This document shows, in pieces, positions 1 through 10,220 of a stretch of 56,635 nt of DNA (its first letter is position 1; each line of letters starts with the position of its first letter). The stretch lies in the NCBI GenBank assembly GCA_002698705.1, contig NZZM01000015.1, forward strand, positions 2,389-59,023, in the 5' to 3' direction. A model generated the notes under the pieces. That model was not told the origin of the DNA. It worked only from the letters and a program-made list of their open reading frames with translations, and made no database searches. Position numbers and translations under genes: made by a program. Source of the stretch: Formosa sp. Lineage in GTDB: Bacteria; Bacteroidota; Bacteroidia; Flavobacteriales; Flavobacteriaceae.

Positions 1-1141
1 AATTTACATTGTTTCTTGAAAGATTAGGAGAATCATATAATATTGTTGAGGCTTGTGATTTTCCCACCGTCTCATCACCAATTTGAATTACATCTATGTA
101 GCATTTTAGACTATTTATCATCATTTCACTGGCCGAGGCAGATCGATTTGAAGTAATAATATAAACCTTATTAAGGTTTAAGTTGTTGATAATTAAATCA
201 TTATTAAAATTATTTGTAAAATTATAATTTACATTATTACTTTGTAATTCATCATTATATTTCAAAGTTGTAAAAATTTGGTTATTAAATTGACCAGTAA
301 TCATACTTCCAAGTAAAGTGGCAGTTTGAATACTACCACCAGAGTTGTATCTAAGATCTAGAATTAGATGATCAATATTTTGTGATTTAAATTCGCCGAA
401 TACTTGATTTAATTCTTCATTATACTCATTTATAAATCCATTATACATTAAATACCCTGCTTTTTCTGGACCAACATTAATTACTGAATGAGAGTAGATT
501 GGATTTTCATTGTATTCTTCTTTTGTTAGTGAAATTATTTCATTGCTATCAATAATTTCGTCATCAGACGCAGTGTCTGTGTCATTGTCATTGTAGATTG
601 CCATATTTAAAGAATAACTATCATTATTTAAAAGAGAAGATAAATTATTAGTGGTTATTTGTACACCATTAATTTTATTGAAAATGCTACCTCTTAAAAG
701 ATTAGTATTACTTGCATTAGTATTAGGTAAGATTAATCTTACAATCCCGAAGACCTCACTACTACTTCCAGGGACTAAATAGAAATTATATTCAGCTCCG
801 TTAATTCTAGAAAGACCACTTAGTTGTTGTTCTAGTTGGTAATAATTATTTGATATGAGACTAAAGCGGTCAACAATTTGACGATCGTAAATTAGTGCTT
901 CAAATAAACTTTCTGGGTCTTCAAAAGAATCAATAAATTCTAGATATTCATTATTTGTACCAAAACGATCATTAGACAAATTATTAATTTCTGATTTGTA
1001 GAGATAAGTCGCATTCATTGAATTCCAAACAAAGTTTTTTATACTTGTATCGGAGGCTATATCGTCATCATTGTCATTGAAACAACTGAATGAAAATCCA
1101 ACCAAAACAATCATACTTATATATTTGAATTTAATTTTCAT
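1..1141 (-). CDS. S41 family peptidase lipoprotein, C-terminus truncated by window edge
   Basis: Reverse strand from ATG at 1141 reads MKIKFKYISMIVLVGFSFSCFNDNDDD (lipoprotein-like signal), then ...HLILDLRYNSGGSIQTA... and ...VYIITSNRSASASEMM..., typical S41 motifs. Absent from the ORF track because it runs off the window. Confidence 0.9.
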   Translation of the reverse strand, partial: MKIKFKYISMIVLVGFSFSCFNDNDDDIASDTSIKNFVWNSMNATYLYKSEINNLSNDRFGTNNEYLEFIDSFEDPESLFEALIYDRQIVDRFSLISNNYYQLEQQLSGLSRINGAEYNFYLVPGSSSEVFGIVRLILPNTNASNTNLLRGSIFNKINGVQITTNNLSSLLNNDSYSLNMAIYNDNDTDTASDDEIIDSNEIISLTKEEYNENPIYSHSVINVGPEKAGYLMYNGFINEYNEELNQVFGEFKSQNIDHLILDLRYNSGGSIQTATLLGSMITGQFNNQIFTTLKYNDELQSNNVNYNFTNNFNNDLIINNLNLNKVYIITSNRSASASEMMINSLKCYIDVIQIGDETVGKSQASTILYDSPNLSRNNVN

Positions 1142-1267
1142 TGTAATTAGATTTTTAAAACATCAATAATTTATAAATATTTTTAGCATACCACAATTTA
1201 CAGTATTTAATTATTATTAACTTATAAAGTTATTGGTAAATATTTTTTTTAAGTTACTTTTAAATTA

Positions 1268-1801
1268 ATGAACAAACTTAATATTATGAAAATTATTAAC
1301 ACCTTACTGTTATTATTCATTTCTTCATCCATATTTTCACAAGGTATATTTGATAAATTCTATGAAATGGATAAAGTTTCTACTATTGTAATAAATCAAA
1401 AAATGTTTAGAATGTTAGCAGAAATGAATCTTCAATCGAATAAATCTTCAGAAAACATACTGCTAGATCATGTTAAAAATTTAAAAACTTTAAAAGTTTA
1501 CACAACCACTGATATTAAAGTTTCTAAATTAATGTTAACAGATTTCCATAAACATATTAAAATTAATAACCTTGAAGAAATAATGCAAGAACAAATTAAT
1601 AGTAAAATTATTAAAATTTTTGTTGATTCTCTCAGCGATCAGCAATATGTAAATGAATTACTTATGCTAGTAAATGATGAGTCTTCAGAAACTGTTTTGT
1701 TGTCATTAACTGGAAATATTAATTTAGTGACAGCTTCGAATATTATAAAAGGCCTTGGCATAATAGCCGAAAATCAGCTTCAAGATGCATTTGGAAAATA
1801 A
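1268..1801 (+). CDS. DUF4252 domain-containing protein
   Basis: 177 aa ORF with signal peptide and FDKFYEMDKVSTIVINQKMFRML typical of DUF4252. Confidence 0.8.
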   Translation: MNKLNIMKIINTLLLLFISSSIFSQGIFDKFYEMDKVSTIVINQKMFRMLAEMNLQSNKSSENILLDHVKNLKTLKVYTTTDIKVSKLMLTDFHKHIKINNLEEIMQEQINSKIIKIFVDSLSDQQYVNELLMLVNDESSETVLLSLTGNINLVTASNIIKGLGIIAENQLQDAFGK

Positions 1802-1838
1802 AAAAATAACGATTTTGACTCACAGGCTTTTCAAATAC

Positions 1839-3182
1839 TTACAATCCAGTATAATTTGATGGTGTGATTTTTTTAAGTTCAACTTTAATTTTATCATCTA
1901 CTTCCAGAGTGTCGATAAAATTAGCAATTGAATCAGCATTTATTTTTTTATTAGTCCTTGTTAGCCCCTTAAGTGCTTCGTAGGGATTTGAAAACCCCTC
2001 TCTTCTTAAGATAGTTTGAATAGCTTCAGCGACTACAGCCCAATTTTGGTCTAAATCATTCGCTATCTTTGAATTATTCAATAATAATTTATCAAGTCCT
2101 TTCAAGGATGATTTAATGGCTATAACAGTGTGTGCATATGGAACTCCAATATTTCTTAAAACTGTACTGTCAGTCAAATCACGTTGTAACCTAGATATGG
2201 GTAGTTTTGCTGAAAGATGTTCAAAAATTGCATTTGCAATTCCTAAATTACCCTCACTATTTTCAAAATCAATAGGATTGACCTTATGAGGCATAGCAGA
2301 ACTCCCAACTTCACCTTCTTTAATTTTTTGCTTGAAGTAATCCATGGATATGTAGGTCCAAAAATCACGATTCATATCAATGATAATGGAATTTATACGC
2401 TTCAATGAATCAAAAAGAGCAGCCATATGATCGTAGTGTTCAATTTGAGTAGTAGGGAAGGAATGGATAAGACCAAACTTATTTTTAAGCAGATTGTAAG
2501 CAAATTTCTTCCAATCAACTTTAGGATAAGCCAAGTGATGAGCATTAAAGTTTCCAGTAGCTCCACCAAATTTGGCCGCATTTGGAATTTTAATTAATAC
2601 ACCTAATTGTTCCTGAAGTCTTACTTTATAAACATTTATTTCTTTTCCTAGTCGAGTTGGAGAAGCAGGTTGTCCATGTGTTCTGGCAAGCATCGGAATT
2701 GTACCCCATTCTTTAGATAGTCTATCTAATTTATCAATTATTAGTTCAAGGATTGGAATGTAGATTCTATCGTTGGCAAGCTTTATGCTTAATGGTATTG
2801 CGGTGTTATTAATATCCTGAGAAGTTAAGCCAAAATGAATAAATTCTTTAAACTGGCTGATTCCCATCAAATCAAATTTTTCTTTAATGAAATATTCCAC
2901 AGCTTTAACGTCGTGATTAGTGGTAAATTCAATATTTTTTATATTAAGAGCATCCTTGGTTGAAAAATTTTCATAAATCTCTCTCAATTGAGAGTATAAA
3001 TCTTTATTAAAGCCAGAGAGCTGTTTCAAGGGTAATTCACATAATGCAATAAAATACTCTACTTCAACAAGTACTCTGTACTTTATTAGAGCTTCTTCAG
3101 AAAAAAACTTTTCTAATTCAACTACTTTCGACCTGTAACGGCCATCTATAGGAGAAATAGCATTAAGTGTTGTTAGTGACAT
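1839..3182 (-). CDS. purB: adenylosuccinate lyase
   Basis: LTTLNAISPIDGRYRSKV, GSSAMPHKVNPIDFENSEGN signature; internal ATG at 3182 is the likely start. Confidence 0.97.
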   Translation of the reverse strand: MSLTTLNAISPIDGRYRSKVVELEKFFSEEALIKYRVLVEVEYFIALCELPLKQLSGFNKDLYSQLREIYENFSTKDALNIKNIEFTTNHDVKAVEYFIKEKFDLMGISQFKEFIHFGLTSQDINNTAIPLSIKLANDRIYIPILELIIDKLDRLSKEWGTIPMLARTHGQPASPTRLGKEINVYKVRLQEQLGVLIKIPNAAKFGGATGNFNAHHLAYPKVDWKKFAYNLLKNKFGLIHSFPTTQIEHYDHMAALFDSLKRINSIIIDMNRDFWTYISMDYFKQKIKEGEVGSSAMPHKVNPIDFENSEGNLGIANAIFEHLSAKLPISRLQRDLTDSTVLRNIGVPYAHTVIAIKSSLKGLDKLLLNNSKIANDLDQNWAVVAEAIQTILRREGFSNPYEALKGLTRTNKKINADSIANFIDTLEVDDKIKVELKKITPSNYTGL

Positions 3183-3282
3183 CAAATTCAATTCGAATTA
3201 CAAAGATATTACTTTTCAGTAAAAAATTTTAATTTTAATCTATGATTAATCTTTATTTTTGAAACTATTAACTACAAATATT

Positions 3283-4530
3283 ATGCAGTTTAAGAAGACT
3301 TTATTTTGTATTGGTTTCGTTTATCCTGAACCAAAATCTTCCGCCGCTGGAATGCGAATATTACAGCTTCTTGAGTTGTTTTTAGAGAACAACTATAAAG
3401 TTGTTTTTGGTACTACTGCTAAAAATATTAGGTATTCATTTCCTTTGGAATCTATTGGAGTTGAAGTAAAATCAATTAGCTTAAATGACTCGAGTTTTGA
3501 TGCTTTTATTCTAGAATTAAATCCTTCAATAGTTCTTTTTGACAGATTTATGACAGAAGAACAATTTGGTTGGCGAGTTTCAAAAAATTGTCCAAAAGCT
3601 TTAAGAATTTTAGATACAGAAGACCTTCACTTTTTAAGAAAATCTAGACAAGAGAATATTAAGGATAAATTTCTTTTCTCAAAAGAGTTTCTTGATACCG
3701 ATCTTGCCAAACGAGAAATTGCAAGTATTTACAGGTCGGATATAACCCTTATTATTTCTGAATTTGAATATAATATTCTAGTTTCAGAAGTCGGTATTGA
3801 TCCTGGTATTTTATTTTATATTCCTTATTTTTTCAGTTTTAAGGAGTTCAAAATTAAAAATCCTTTACCAGATTTTCATGACAGGAAAAATTTTGTATTT
3901 GTAGGTAATTTTATGCATCCTCCTAATTTAAAAGCAATTTTGTATTTAAAAAATAAAATTTGGCCTAGGATAATTCAAAAAAATCCTGAAGTTGAGCTTC
4001 ATATTTACGGTTCTTATGCTACAAAGGAACATCTGTCTCTTAGTGACAGTAAAAATAAATTTAAAGTTAAAGGGCGTATAGATGATTTATATTCTACTTT
4101 ATCTACTTACCGCTTAATGCTTGTTCCTTTGGAGTTTGGTGCTGGTCTAAAGGGAAAGGTGATTGACTCCATGAGATGTGGAACACCTTGTGCTCTTTCT
4201 AGTATAGCTGCTGAGGGTATATTTGGAAATTTTTTAGTTAATGGATTTATTGAAGACAAGTTAGAAGAATTTACATTTAAAGCGGCTAAGTTATATTCAA
4301 ATAAACATTATTGGGAAGTATCTCAAAATAATGGCTTTGAGGTCATTAAAAAACGTTTTTCTAAATCAATTTTCGTAAAACCTTTTATGCAAAAAGTTGC
4401 TTTTCTAATGACTTACACCGAGAAACATAGATTGAAAAATGTAGTAGGATTGATATTGGAACATCATAGTATGAAATCTACTAAATATCTATCTAAATGG
4501 ATAGAAGAAAAAAACAGGATTTCAAAATAA
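3283..4530 (+). CDS. glycosyltransferase (GT4/group 1-like)
   Basis: FVGNFMHPPNLKAILYL ... VPLEFGAGLKGKVIDSMRCGTPCALSSIAAEGI; ATG at 3283 preferred over the TTG at 3259. Confidence 0.85.
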   Translation: MQFKKTLFCIGFVYPEPKSSAAGMRILQLLELFLENNYKVVFGTTAKNIRYSFPLESIGVEVKSISLNDSSFDAFILELNPSIVLFDRFMTEEQFGWRVSKNCPKALRILDTEDLHFLRKSRQENIKDKFLFSKEFLDTDLAKREIASIYRSDITLIISEFEYNILVSEVGIDPGILFYIPYFFSFKEFKIKNPLPDFHDRKNFVFVGNFMHPPNLKAILYLKNKIWPRIIQKNPEVELHIYGSYATKEHLSLSDSKNKFKVKGRIDDLYSTLSTYRLMLVPLEFGAGLKGKVIDSMRCGTPCALSSIAAEGIFGNFLVNGFIEDKLEEFTFKAAKLYSNKHYWEVSQNNGFEVIKKRFSKSIFVKPFMQKVAFLMTYTEKHRLKNVVGLILEHHSMKSTKYLSKWIEEKNRISK

Positions 4531-4552
4531 TATTTAATTTTAAAGAATAAAT

Positions 4553-5323
4553 CTATCTTTTATTTCTACTAAGAATTTTATATTCTTCATAGCATTCACT
4601 TATGGCATCTAATATTTGTAGATCATTAGCTTTTTTGATAAAATCATCTGAATAATTGCACTCGCTAATTAAAAGTTCTAAGTCTATTTTATCTACATTT
4701 AAAATAGCAGTTAACATTTCTCTGTCAAAACGAGAAGCCAATAAAGTACGAATTTCATTTTCTTTCTTCATTTTTCTAAGTTTCTTCATTTGTCTTGGTT
4801 TTTTTCCAAAAATGCTGTGTAGAAAGTTTGCTGGATTGAAAATTGCTCCTAAAACTTTATTCACCATTGTTGGAGCTTTTGGACTTGACTCATAACCACT
4901 ATTTAAGCCAGAAATGCTGTAGCGAACATTTTTTTGAATAGGAATCTGTTTAATATCAATTTCTAAGTAACCTGTTAATTTAAGCCTATTTATAACAACT
5001 TCTTCTAAAGCTAATGCAAGTTCAGTTAGTTTAATGGTAGTTCTATTACCAAATCGAATCCAATCATTTGTAACTCTAACTTTTATTGATTTGTATCCTA
5101 AGAAAGATAAGTGAAGGGTATCGTTTGTTTTTGCTTGAATTTCAAATTCCCCATCAATATTGGTTGTTGTACCAGAAACTTGGTTAATGTTTACAATATT
5201 AACACCTTCCATTGCAATATCATTACCAGAATCAGTAATTTTCCCCTTGACTATAGAACTTTTTTGGCCAACAACAAGTTCCGGAATAATTAAAAGTATA
5301 CTTATAAGCAGATATTGCTTCAT
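4553..5323 (-). CDS. carboxypeptidase-like regulatory domain-containing protein
   Basis: Signal peptide then VKGKITDSGNDIAMEGVNIVNINQVSGTTTNIDGEFEI... (CarboxypepD_reg-like). Confidence 0.85.
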   Translation of the reverse strand: MKQYLLISILLIIPELVVGQKSSIVKGKITDSGNDIAMEGVNIVNINQVSGTTTNIDGEFEIQAKTNDTLHLSFLGYKSIKVRVTNDWIRFGNRTTIKLTELALALEEVVINRLKLTGYLEIDIKQIPIQKNVRYSISGLNSGYESSPKAPTMVNKVLGAIFNPANFLHSIFGKKPRQMKKLRKMKKENEIRTLLASRFDREMLTAILNVDKIDLELLISECNYSDDFIKKANDLQILDAISECYEEYKILSRNKR

Positions 5324-5413
5324 ATAATAATTAAAGTTATTAAAATTAATGAACTGAGATTACAAACCAAATATTATTCAAAATTTTGTCTAAATATTAA
5401 CAAATAAAAATTA

Positions 5414-7156
5414 TTATCTTCTGCTTCTTCTTGGTCTTGAACTACCTGCTCCACGTTTAAAATCTGAACTTCTTCGTTTCCGACCTTTAGTGAAATGTCC
5501 ACGTGCTTTTTTACCGTCGTTTCTTCTTTTCCCATTTCGTCTTTGACGACTGCGGTCTTGCTTTTCCGTGATTTCAACATTTACGTAGCGGCCATTTTGT
5601 TTAAAGTCACTAAAAAATTCTATCACTTTTGGCATATGAACTGTTTCTGTGTTGAAAAATGAAAAACTATCTTTCACGTCAACCTTAAATACAGCGTCTT
5701 GCCCAAGTTTAAGACTGTCTCTAAGAAAGTCTTTTAGCTTCATCCAATCATAACCATCTTTTTTACCAATATTTATAAAAAATCTTGCAGAGTTATCAGT
5801 TGCATTTTTTTCTAAAAAGTTGTCATTTCCTTTTGGAACGTTCAGATTTTTCGCTTTTTCATAATAATTGTAAAAGCGTGTAAATTCTACAGAAAAGAAT
5901 TTTTTGATAAGGTCCTCTTTTGAAACATTCTCAAATAACGCATTGATTTCCTCTAAATAGTTGTCAATTTTATGATTTATTTCCGTTTCGTGAATTTTAT
6001 GCGCCAATGCCTTAAGTTGAACCTCACATATGTCCATTCCTTGGGGAATTTCTTTTTTCACAAACTTTTTTTGAATCATTTTTTCAATAGACTTTATTTT
6101 GCGTTGTTCACTTTTGGTAATGATGACCATAGATAATCCTGTCTTTCCAGCACGCCCTGTTCGGCCACTGCGGTGTGTGTATGTTTCAATTTCATCTGGT
6201 AATTGGTAGTTAATGACATGAGTGATATCGTCAACATCAATACCACGCGCTGCCACATCCGTAGCGACCAACATTTGAATTTGTTTATTTCGGAAAGACT
6301 TCATTACCAAGTCACGTTGATTTTGACTTAAATCCCCGTGCAATGCCCCTGCATTGTACCCATCTTCAATAAGTTTTTCGGCCACTTTTTGGGTATCTCT
6401 TTTTGTTCTACAAAAAATTACAGCAAATATATTTGGGTTGGCATCCGCTAAGCGCTTCAGGGCAGGATAACGATCTCTTGAACCTACCAAATAAAATTCA
6501 TGTGAAACATTCTTACTTCCAATGTTTCTGTGTCCTACTGTGATTTCCGTTGGATTACACATGAATTTTTTTGCGATTATTGAAACCTCTTTGGGCATGG
6601 TAGCAGAAAATAACCAAGTTGATTTTTGTTCTGGAGTATGAGAGAGAATGGATTTTATATCCTCAAAAAAGCCCATATTAAGCATTTCATCAGCCTCGTC
6701 CAATACAGCGTAATCTATTTTTGAAATATCGACCAATCGCCTGTTGATCATATCCTTCATACGTCCAGGCGTCGCTACGATTATTTGTGCACCTCTCTTA
6801 ACATTTTTTGCCTGCTCTGTAATGCTTGCGCCTCCGTAAATAGCCGTGACATTCAATCCCTTGCAATATTTTCCATAGAGTTTTATCTCATTTGTGATTT
6901 GAAGACATAGTTCTCTTGTTGGTGATAAAATTAAACCTTGGGTTGTTCGATTTTCAATGTTGATTTTTTGAAGCATTGGGAATCCAAAAGCTGCAGTTTT
7001 CCCTGTTCCTGTCTGGGCTAGTGCCACAAGATCACATTCTTTAGAGATAAGTGTTGGAATTGCTTTTTCTTGAACTTCGCTTGGTGTTTCAAAGCCAAGA
7101 TCTGCTATGGCCTGTAGCAAATGGGCTTCAAGACCTAATGTTTGGAATTTATTCAT
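5414..7156 (-). CDS. DEAD/DEAH box RNA helicase with basic C-terminal tail
   Basis: AQTGTGKTAAFGFP, VLDEADEML, SATMP, HRSGRTGRAGKTG motifs; Arg/Lys-rich C-terminus. Confidence 0.97.
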   Translation of the reverse strand: MNKFQTLGLEAHLLQAIADLGFETPSEVQEKAIPTLISKECDLVALAQTGTGKTAAFGFPMLQKINIENRTTQGLILSPTRELCLQITNEIKLYGKYCKGLNVTAIYGGASITEQAKNVKRGAQIIVATPGRMKDMINRRLVDISKIDYAVLDEADEMLNMGFFEDIKSILSHTPEQKSTWLFSATMPKEVSIIAKKFMCNPTEITVGHRNIGSKNVSHEFYLVGSRDRYPALKRLADANPNIFAVIFCRTKRDTQKVAEKLIEDGYNAGALHGDLSQNQRDLVMKSFRNKQIQMLVATDVAARGIDVDDITHVINYQLPDEIETYTHRSGRTGRAGKTGLSMVIITKSEQRKIKSIEKMIQKKFVKKEIPQGMDICEVQLKALAHKIHETEINHKIDNYLEEINALFENVSKEDLIKKFFSVEFTRFYNYYEKAKNLNVPKGNDNFLEKNATDNSARFFINIGKKDGYDWMKLKDFLRDSLKLGQDAVFKVDVKDSFSFFNTETVHMPKVIEFFSDFKQNGRYVNVEITEKQDRSRQRRNGKRRNDGKKARGHFTKGRKRRSSDFKRGAGSSRPRRSRR

Positions 7157-7258
7157 TCGTATACTAATTTCGATATGCGTTTGTCGTGTTGTCTCAGAAG
7201 CGTATCGAATTTTATACCTAATGCCCCTTACATCACACCCTCACCCTGAAGGTTTGCG

Positions 7259-7266
7259 GCAAAGGT
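7259..7266 (-). promoter_or_regulatory. candidate Bacteroidota -7 element TACCTTTG upstream of the DEAD-box helicase
   Basis: Reverse strand TACCTTTG matches TAnnTTTG; implies a leader of about 95-100 nt. Confidence 0.5.
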
Positions 7267-7269
7267 ACA

Positions 7270-7863
7270 TTAATTAATTAAGTTTGTTTTGGCCTGAAAG
7301 AAATCAATTAACTGGGTAACAGCACGTCCTCTGTGCCCAATCTTGTTTTTCTCATTTAAAGACAATTGCGCGAAAGTTTTTGAATTCCCTAAAGGTTTGA
7401 AAATTGGATCATAACCAAACCCTTCAGAACCCATAACATTTTCTGTAATCTCCCCTTTGCAAATCCCTTGAAAAGTTATTAGTTTACCTTTAAAATGCAT
7501 TGCAATGACCGTTTTAAATTGTGCTTTTCGATTGGCTTTATCTTTTAATTTATATAGTAATTTTTGGATGTTATCCTTCGTATTTTTTTCAGGACCGGCA
7601 TAACGTGCAGAATACACTCCAGGTTCCCCATTTAAAATTTCAACTTCTAATCCAGTATCTTCAGCAAAGCAATCTAAATTGTATTTGTTCTTGACATAAT
7701 TGGCTTTTTGAATGGCATTTCCTTCTATGGTATTTTGAGTTTCAGGAATTTCTTCGTTACATTCAATGTCTTTTAAACTAATGAGTTTAATTCTTTTTGG
7801 GAGTTGTGCTTGAACTTCATAAAGCTTATTGGGATTATTGGTGGCAAAAACGATTTCAATCAT
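7270..7863 (-). CDS. rdgB: non-canonical purine NTP diphosphatase (RdgB/HAM1)
   Basis: IVFATNNPNKLYEVQ, FAEDTGLEVEILNGEPGVYSARYAG, SEGFGYDPIF. Confidence 0.95.
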   Translation of the reverse strand: MIEIVFATNNPNKLYEVQAQLPKRIKLISLKDIECNEEIPETQNTIEGNAIQKANYVKNKYNLDCFAEDTGLEVEILNGEPGVYSARYAGPEKNTKDNIQKLLYKLKDKANRKAQFKTVIAMHFKGKLITFQGICKGEITENVMGSEGFGYDPIFKPLGNSKTFAQLSLNEKNKIGHRGRAVTQLIDFFQAKTNLIN

Positions 7864-7871
7864 GCCTTCTT

Positions 7872-8345
7872 TTATTGGTGGTGATAGGGTTCATTTTTTA
7901 GTATACTCATTCCTCTGTACAATTGCTCAACAACAAATAAACGAATCATTTGATGTGAAAAAGTCATTTTTGAAAACGAAATTTTACCATGTGCATTTTT
8001 GTAAACCTCATCAGAAAATCCATAAGGTCCGCCGATGGCTAGTACAATTTGCTTTAATCCAGAGTTCATTTGTTTTTGTAAAAACTTAGAAAATTCAATA
8101 GAGTCATAATCTTTTCCTTTTTCATCTAACAAAAACAAGCGATCTGTGGCGTTTATATTGCCTAGAATCAATTGGCCCTCTTTTTCTTTTTGTTGAATCA
8201 TACTAAGATTTTTGGCATGCTTTAAATCTGGAATAATTTCTATTGAAAACGTGATGTAATATCGAAGTCTAGATTCGTATTTTTGAATCAATTCTTTCAA
8301 CGCTTTTGCATCTGTTTTCCCTAAGACTAATAATTTGATTTTCAC
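7872..8345 (-). CDS. rlmH: 23S rRNA (pseudouridine(1915)-N(3))-methyltransferase RlmH
   Basis: LAIGGPYGFSDEVY, SFSKMTFSHQMIRLFVVEQLYRGMSILKNEPYHHQ. Confidence 0.97.
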   Translation of the reverse strand: MKIKLLVLGKTDAKALKELIQKYESRLRYYITFSIEIIPDLKHAKNLSMIQQKEKEGQLILGNINATDRLFLLDEKGKDYDSIEFSKFLQKQMNSGLKQIVLAIGGPYGFSDEVYKNAHGKISFSKMTFSHQMIRLFVVEQLYRGMSILKNEPYHHQ

Positions 8346-8427
8346 ATGGCAAAGTTAATCATAAAATAGATTTTATTTTTATATTTTTGAGAATTCAAAT
8401 TATTACATTCGCATTAAACAAAATTAT

Positions 8428-9288
8428 ATGATCAGTTCAATAGCTTTTAAAAATGATATAGAACGAATTATAGTCAATGCTATTCGCGAAGATGTAGGGG
8501 AAGGCGATCACAGTTCTCTAGCATGTATTCCAAAAAATGCTTTAGGAAAAGCCCGGCTTATTGTAAAGGATAAAGGGGTTTTAGCTGGGGTGAGTTTTGC
8601 CACAAGCGTGTTTAAATACGTCGACCCTAAGCTACAACTTAAGGTTTTAATCAAAGACGGTACCGCTGTAACATTTGGTGATATTGCTTTTGAGGTAATG
8701 GGCTCTCAGCGATCTATTTTGAAGTCAGAGCGTTTGGTGCTTAATGCTATGCAACGTATGAGTGCTATTGCTACAAAGACAAATATTTATGTTAAGTTGT
8801 TAAAGGGAACAAATACTAGAATATTAGACACTCGAAAGACAACTCCTGGAATTAGAGCTTTGGAAAAATGGGCTGTTTCTATAGGTGGAGGGTTCAACCA
8901 TCGATTTGGTCTTTACGATATGATAATGATAAAGGATAACCACATCGATTATGCAGGTGGAGTTAATCAGGCTCTTGAAAACACATTACTCTATTTAAAA
9001 GAAAATGATTTATCACTTAAAGTAATTATTGAGGCACGTAATATCGAAGAAATAAAATTGATTTTAAAGCATGGAGGTGCTGATCGTATTTTAATAGATA
9101 ATTTTGGAATACAAGCCACTAAAATGGCAGTTTCAATTATTGGAAATCAGTGTCAAATAGAATCCTCAGGAGGTATAAATGAAGTTACTTTACGTCATTA
9201 TGCTGAATGTGGAGTTGATTTTATTTCCTCAGGGGCATTGACACATTCAGTTCATAATTTAGATTTAAGTTTAAAAGTATTCAAATGA
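8428..9288 (+). CDS. nadC: carboxylating nicotinate-nucleotide diphosphorylase
   Basis: DVGEGDHSSLACIP, LDTRKTTPGIRALEKWAV, IESSGGINEVTLRHYAECGVDFISSGALTHS. Confidence 0.97.
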   Translation: MISSIAFKNDIERIIVNAIREDVGEGDHSSLACIPKNALGKARLIVKDKGVLAGVSFATSVFKYVDPKLQLKVLIKDGTAVTFGDIAFEVMGSQRSILKSERLVLNAMQRMSAIATKTNIYVKLLKGTNTRILDTRKTTPGIRALEKWAVSIGGGFNHRFGLYDMIMIKDNHIDYAGGVNQALENTLLYLKENDLSLKVIIEARNIEEIKLILKHGGADRILIDNFGIQATKMAVSIIGNQCQIESSGGINEVTLRHYAECGVDFISSGALTHSVHNLDLSLKVFK

Positions 9289-10220
9289 GCCAAAACATTG
9301 AAAATAAATTGAATAAAATTCCTTTGGTCAAATGGGTAGTACAACTGTTTAAATCCATTCAACTTCCAGGTCTTGAGGGCTTGTCTTTATATGATTTGTT
9401 TGAAATGTATATTTTAGGAATTATTAATGGTGCACTTAGCATACGAGCCAGTGCGGTAGCCTATAGTTTCTTTATTGCTATTTTCCCCTTTTTGTTATTT
9501 ATTATTATACTTATACCGTATATACCAATTGAGAGCTTTAAATATGAATTTCTCAATTTTCTTGATGCTTCACTCCCTCCAAACACCTCAGATTTTTTTA
9601 ATCAAAATATTTTTGAAAACATCAATAAAAATAGTTCTGTTGGGTTCTTGTCTTCTGTTTTTATAGTTTCTATGTTGTTGATGTCTAACGGGGTAAATGC
9701 AGTTTTTTCTAGTTTTGAAAATTCATACCATCAAAAATTAAATAGAAATTTCATCAACCAATATCTACATGCTTTCGGCGTTTCTATTATTTTGGTTCTC
9801 ATACTTATTTCAACCATAGCTGGTGTTGGATTTTTAGAAATTTATATAGTGCATCCTATATACCAGAGTCTGAATATGACTGATACAGTTTCAGAATTAG
9901 AATGGATAAATACTTTAAAATTTTTATTTTTTATTTTAATGATTTATTTAGGCACTGCTGTCCTTTACTTTTTTGGCACAAAAGACGGTAGATTATCTCG
10001 GTTTTTCTCAATTGGTGCCTTCTTGACCACTTTTTTGGTTATTTTAAACTCTTACCTTTTTGGAATTTATATTGAGAACTTCTCAACTTATAATCAACTT
10101 TACGGATCTATTGGAGCCCTTTTAATTCTTCTTTTTTACTTCTGGCTCAATGCCATTATTTTATTGCTAGGATTTGAATTAAATGCTTCTCTGCAACGCC
10201 TAAAACACTCATGTCAGTAG
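9285..10220 (+). CDS. YihY/virulence factor BrkB family membrane protein
   Basis: RASAVAYSFFIAIFPFLLF and multi-TM organisation. Confidence 0.92.
   Translation: MSQNIENKLNKIPLVKWVVQLFKSIQLPGLEGLSLYDLFEMYILGIINGALSIRASAVAYSFFIAIFPFLLFIIILIPYIPIESFKYEFLNFLDASLPPNTSDFFNQNIFENINKNSSVGFLSSVFIVSMLLMSNGVNAVFSSFENSYHQKLNRNFINQYLHAFGVSIILVLILISTIAGVGFLEIYIVHPIYQSLNMTDTVSELEWINTLKFLFFILMIYLGTAVLYFFGTKDGRLSRFFSIGAFLTTFLVILNSYLFGIYIENFSTYNQLYGSIGALLILLFYFWLNAIILLLGFELNASLQRLKHSCQ

Noticed and set aside
5161-5215. GGTTAATGTTTACAATATTAAC resembling the light-island element
   Set aside because: Inside a coding region, only a partial match, and no TAnnTTTG at the right spacing.
5374-5580. 68-aa minus-strand ORF
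   Set aside because: Alternative frame of the basic C-terminal tail of the DEAD-box helicase; no independent evidence.
7829-8089. 86-aa + strand ORF
   Set aside because: Antisense shadow of rdgB start and rlmH.
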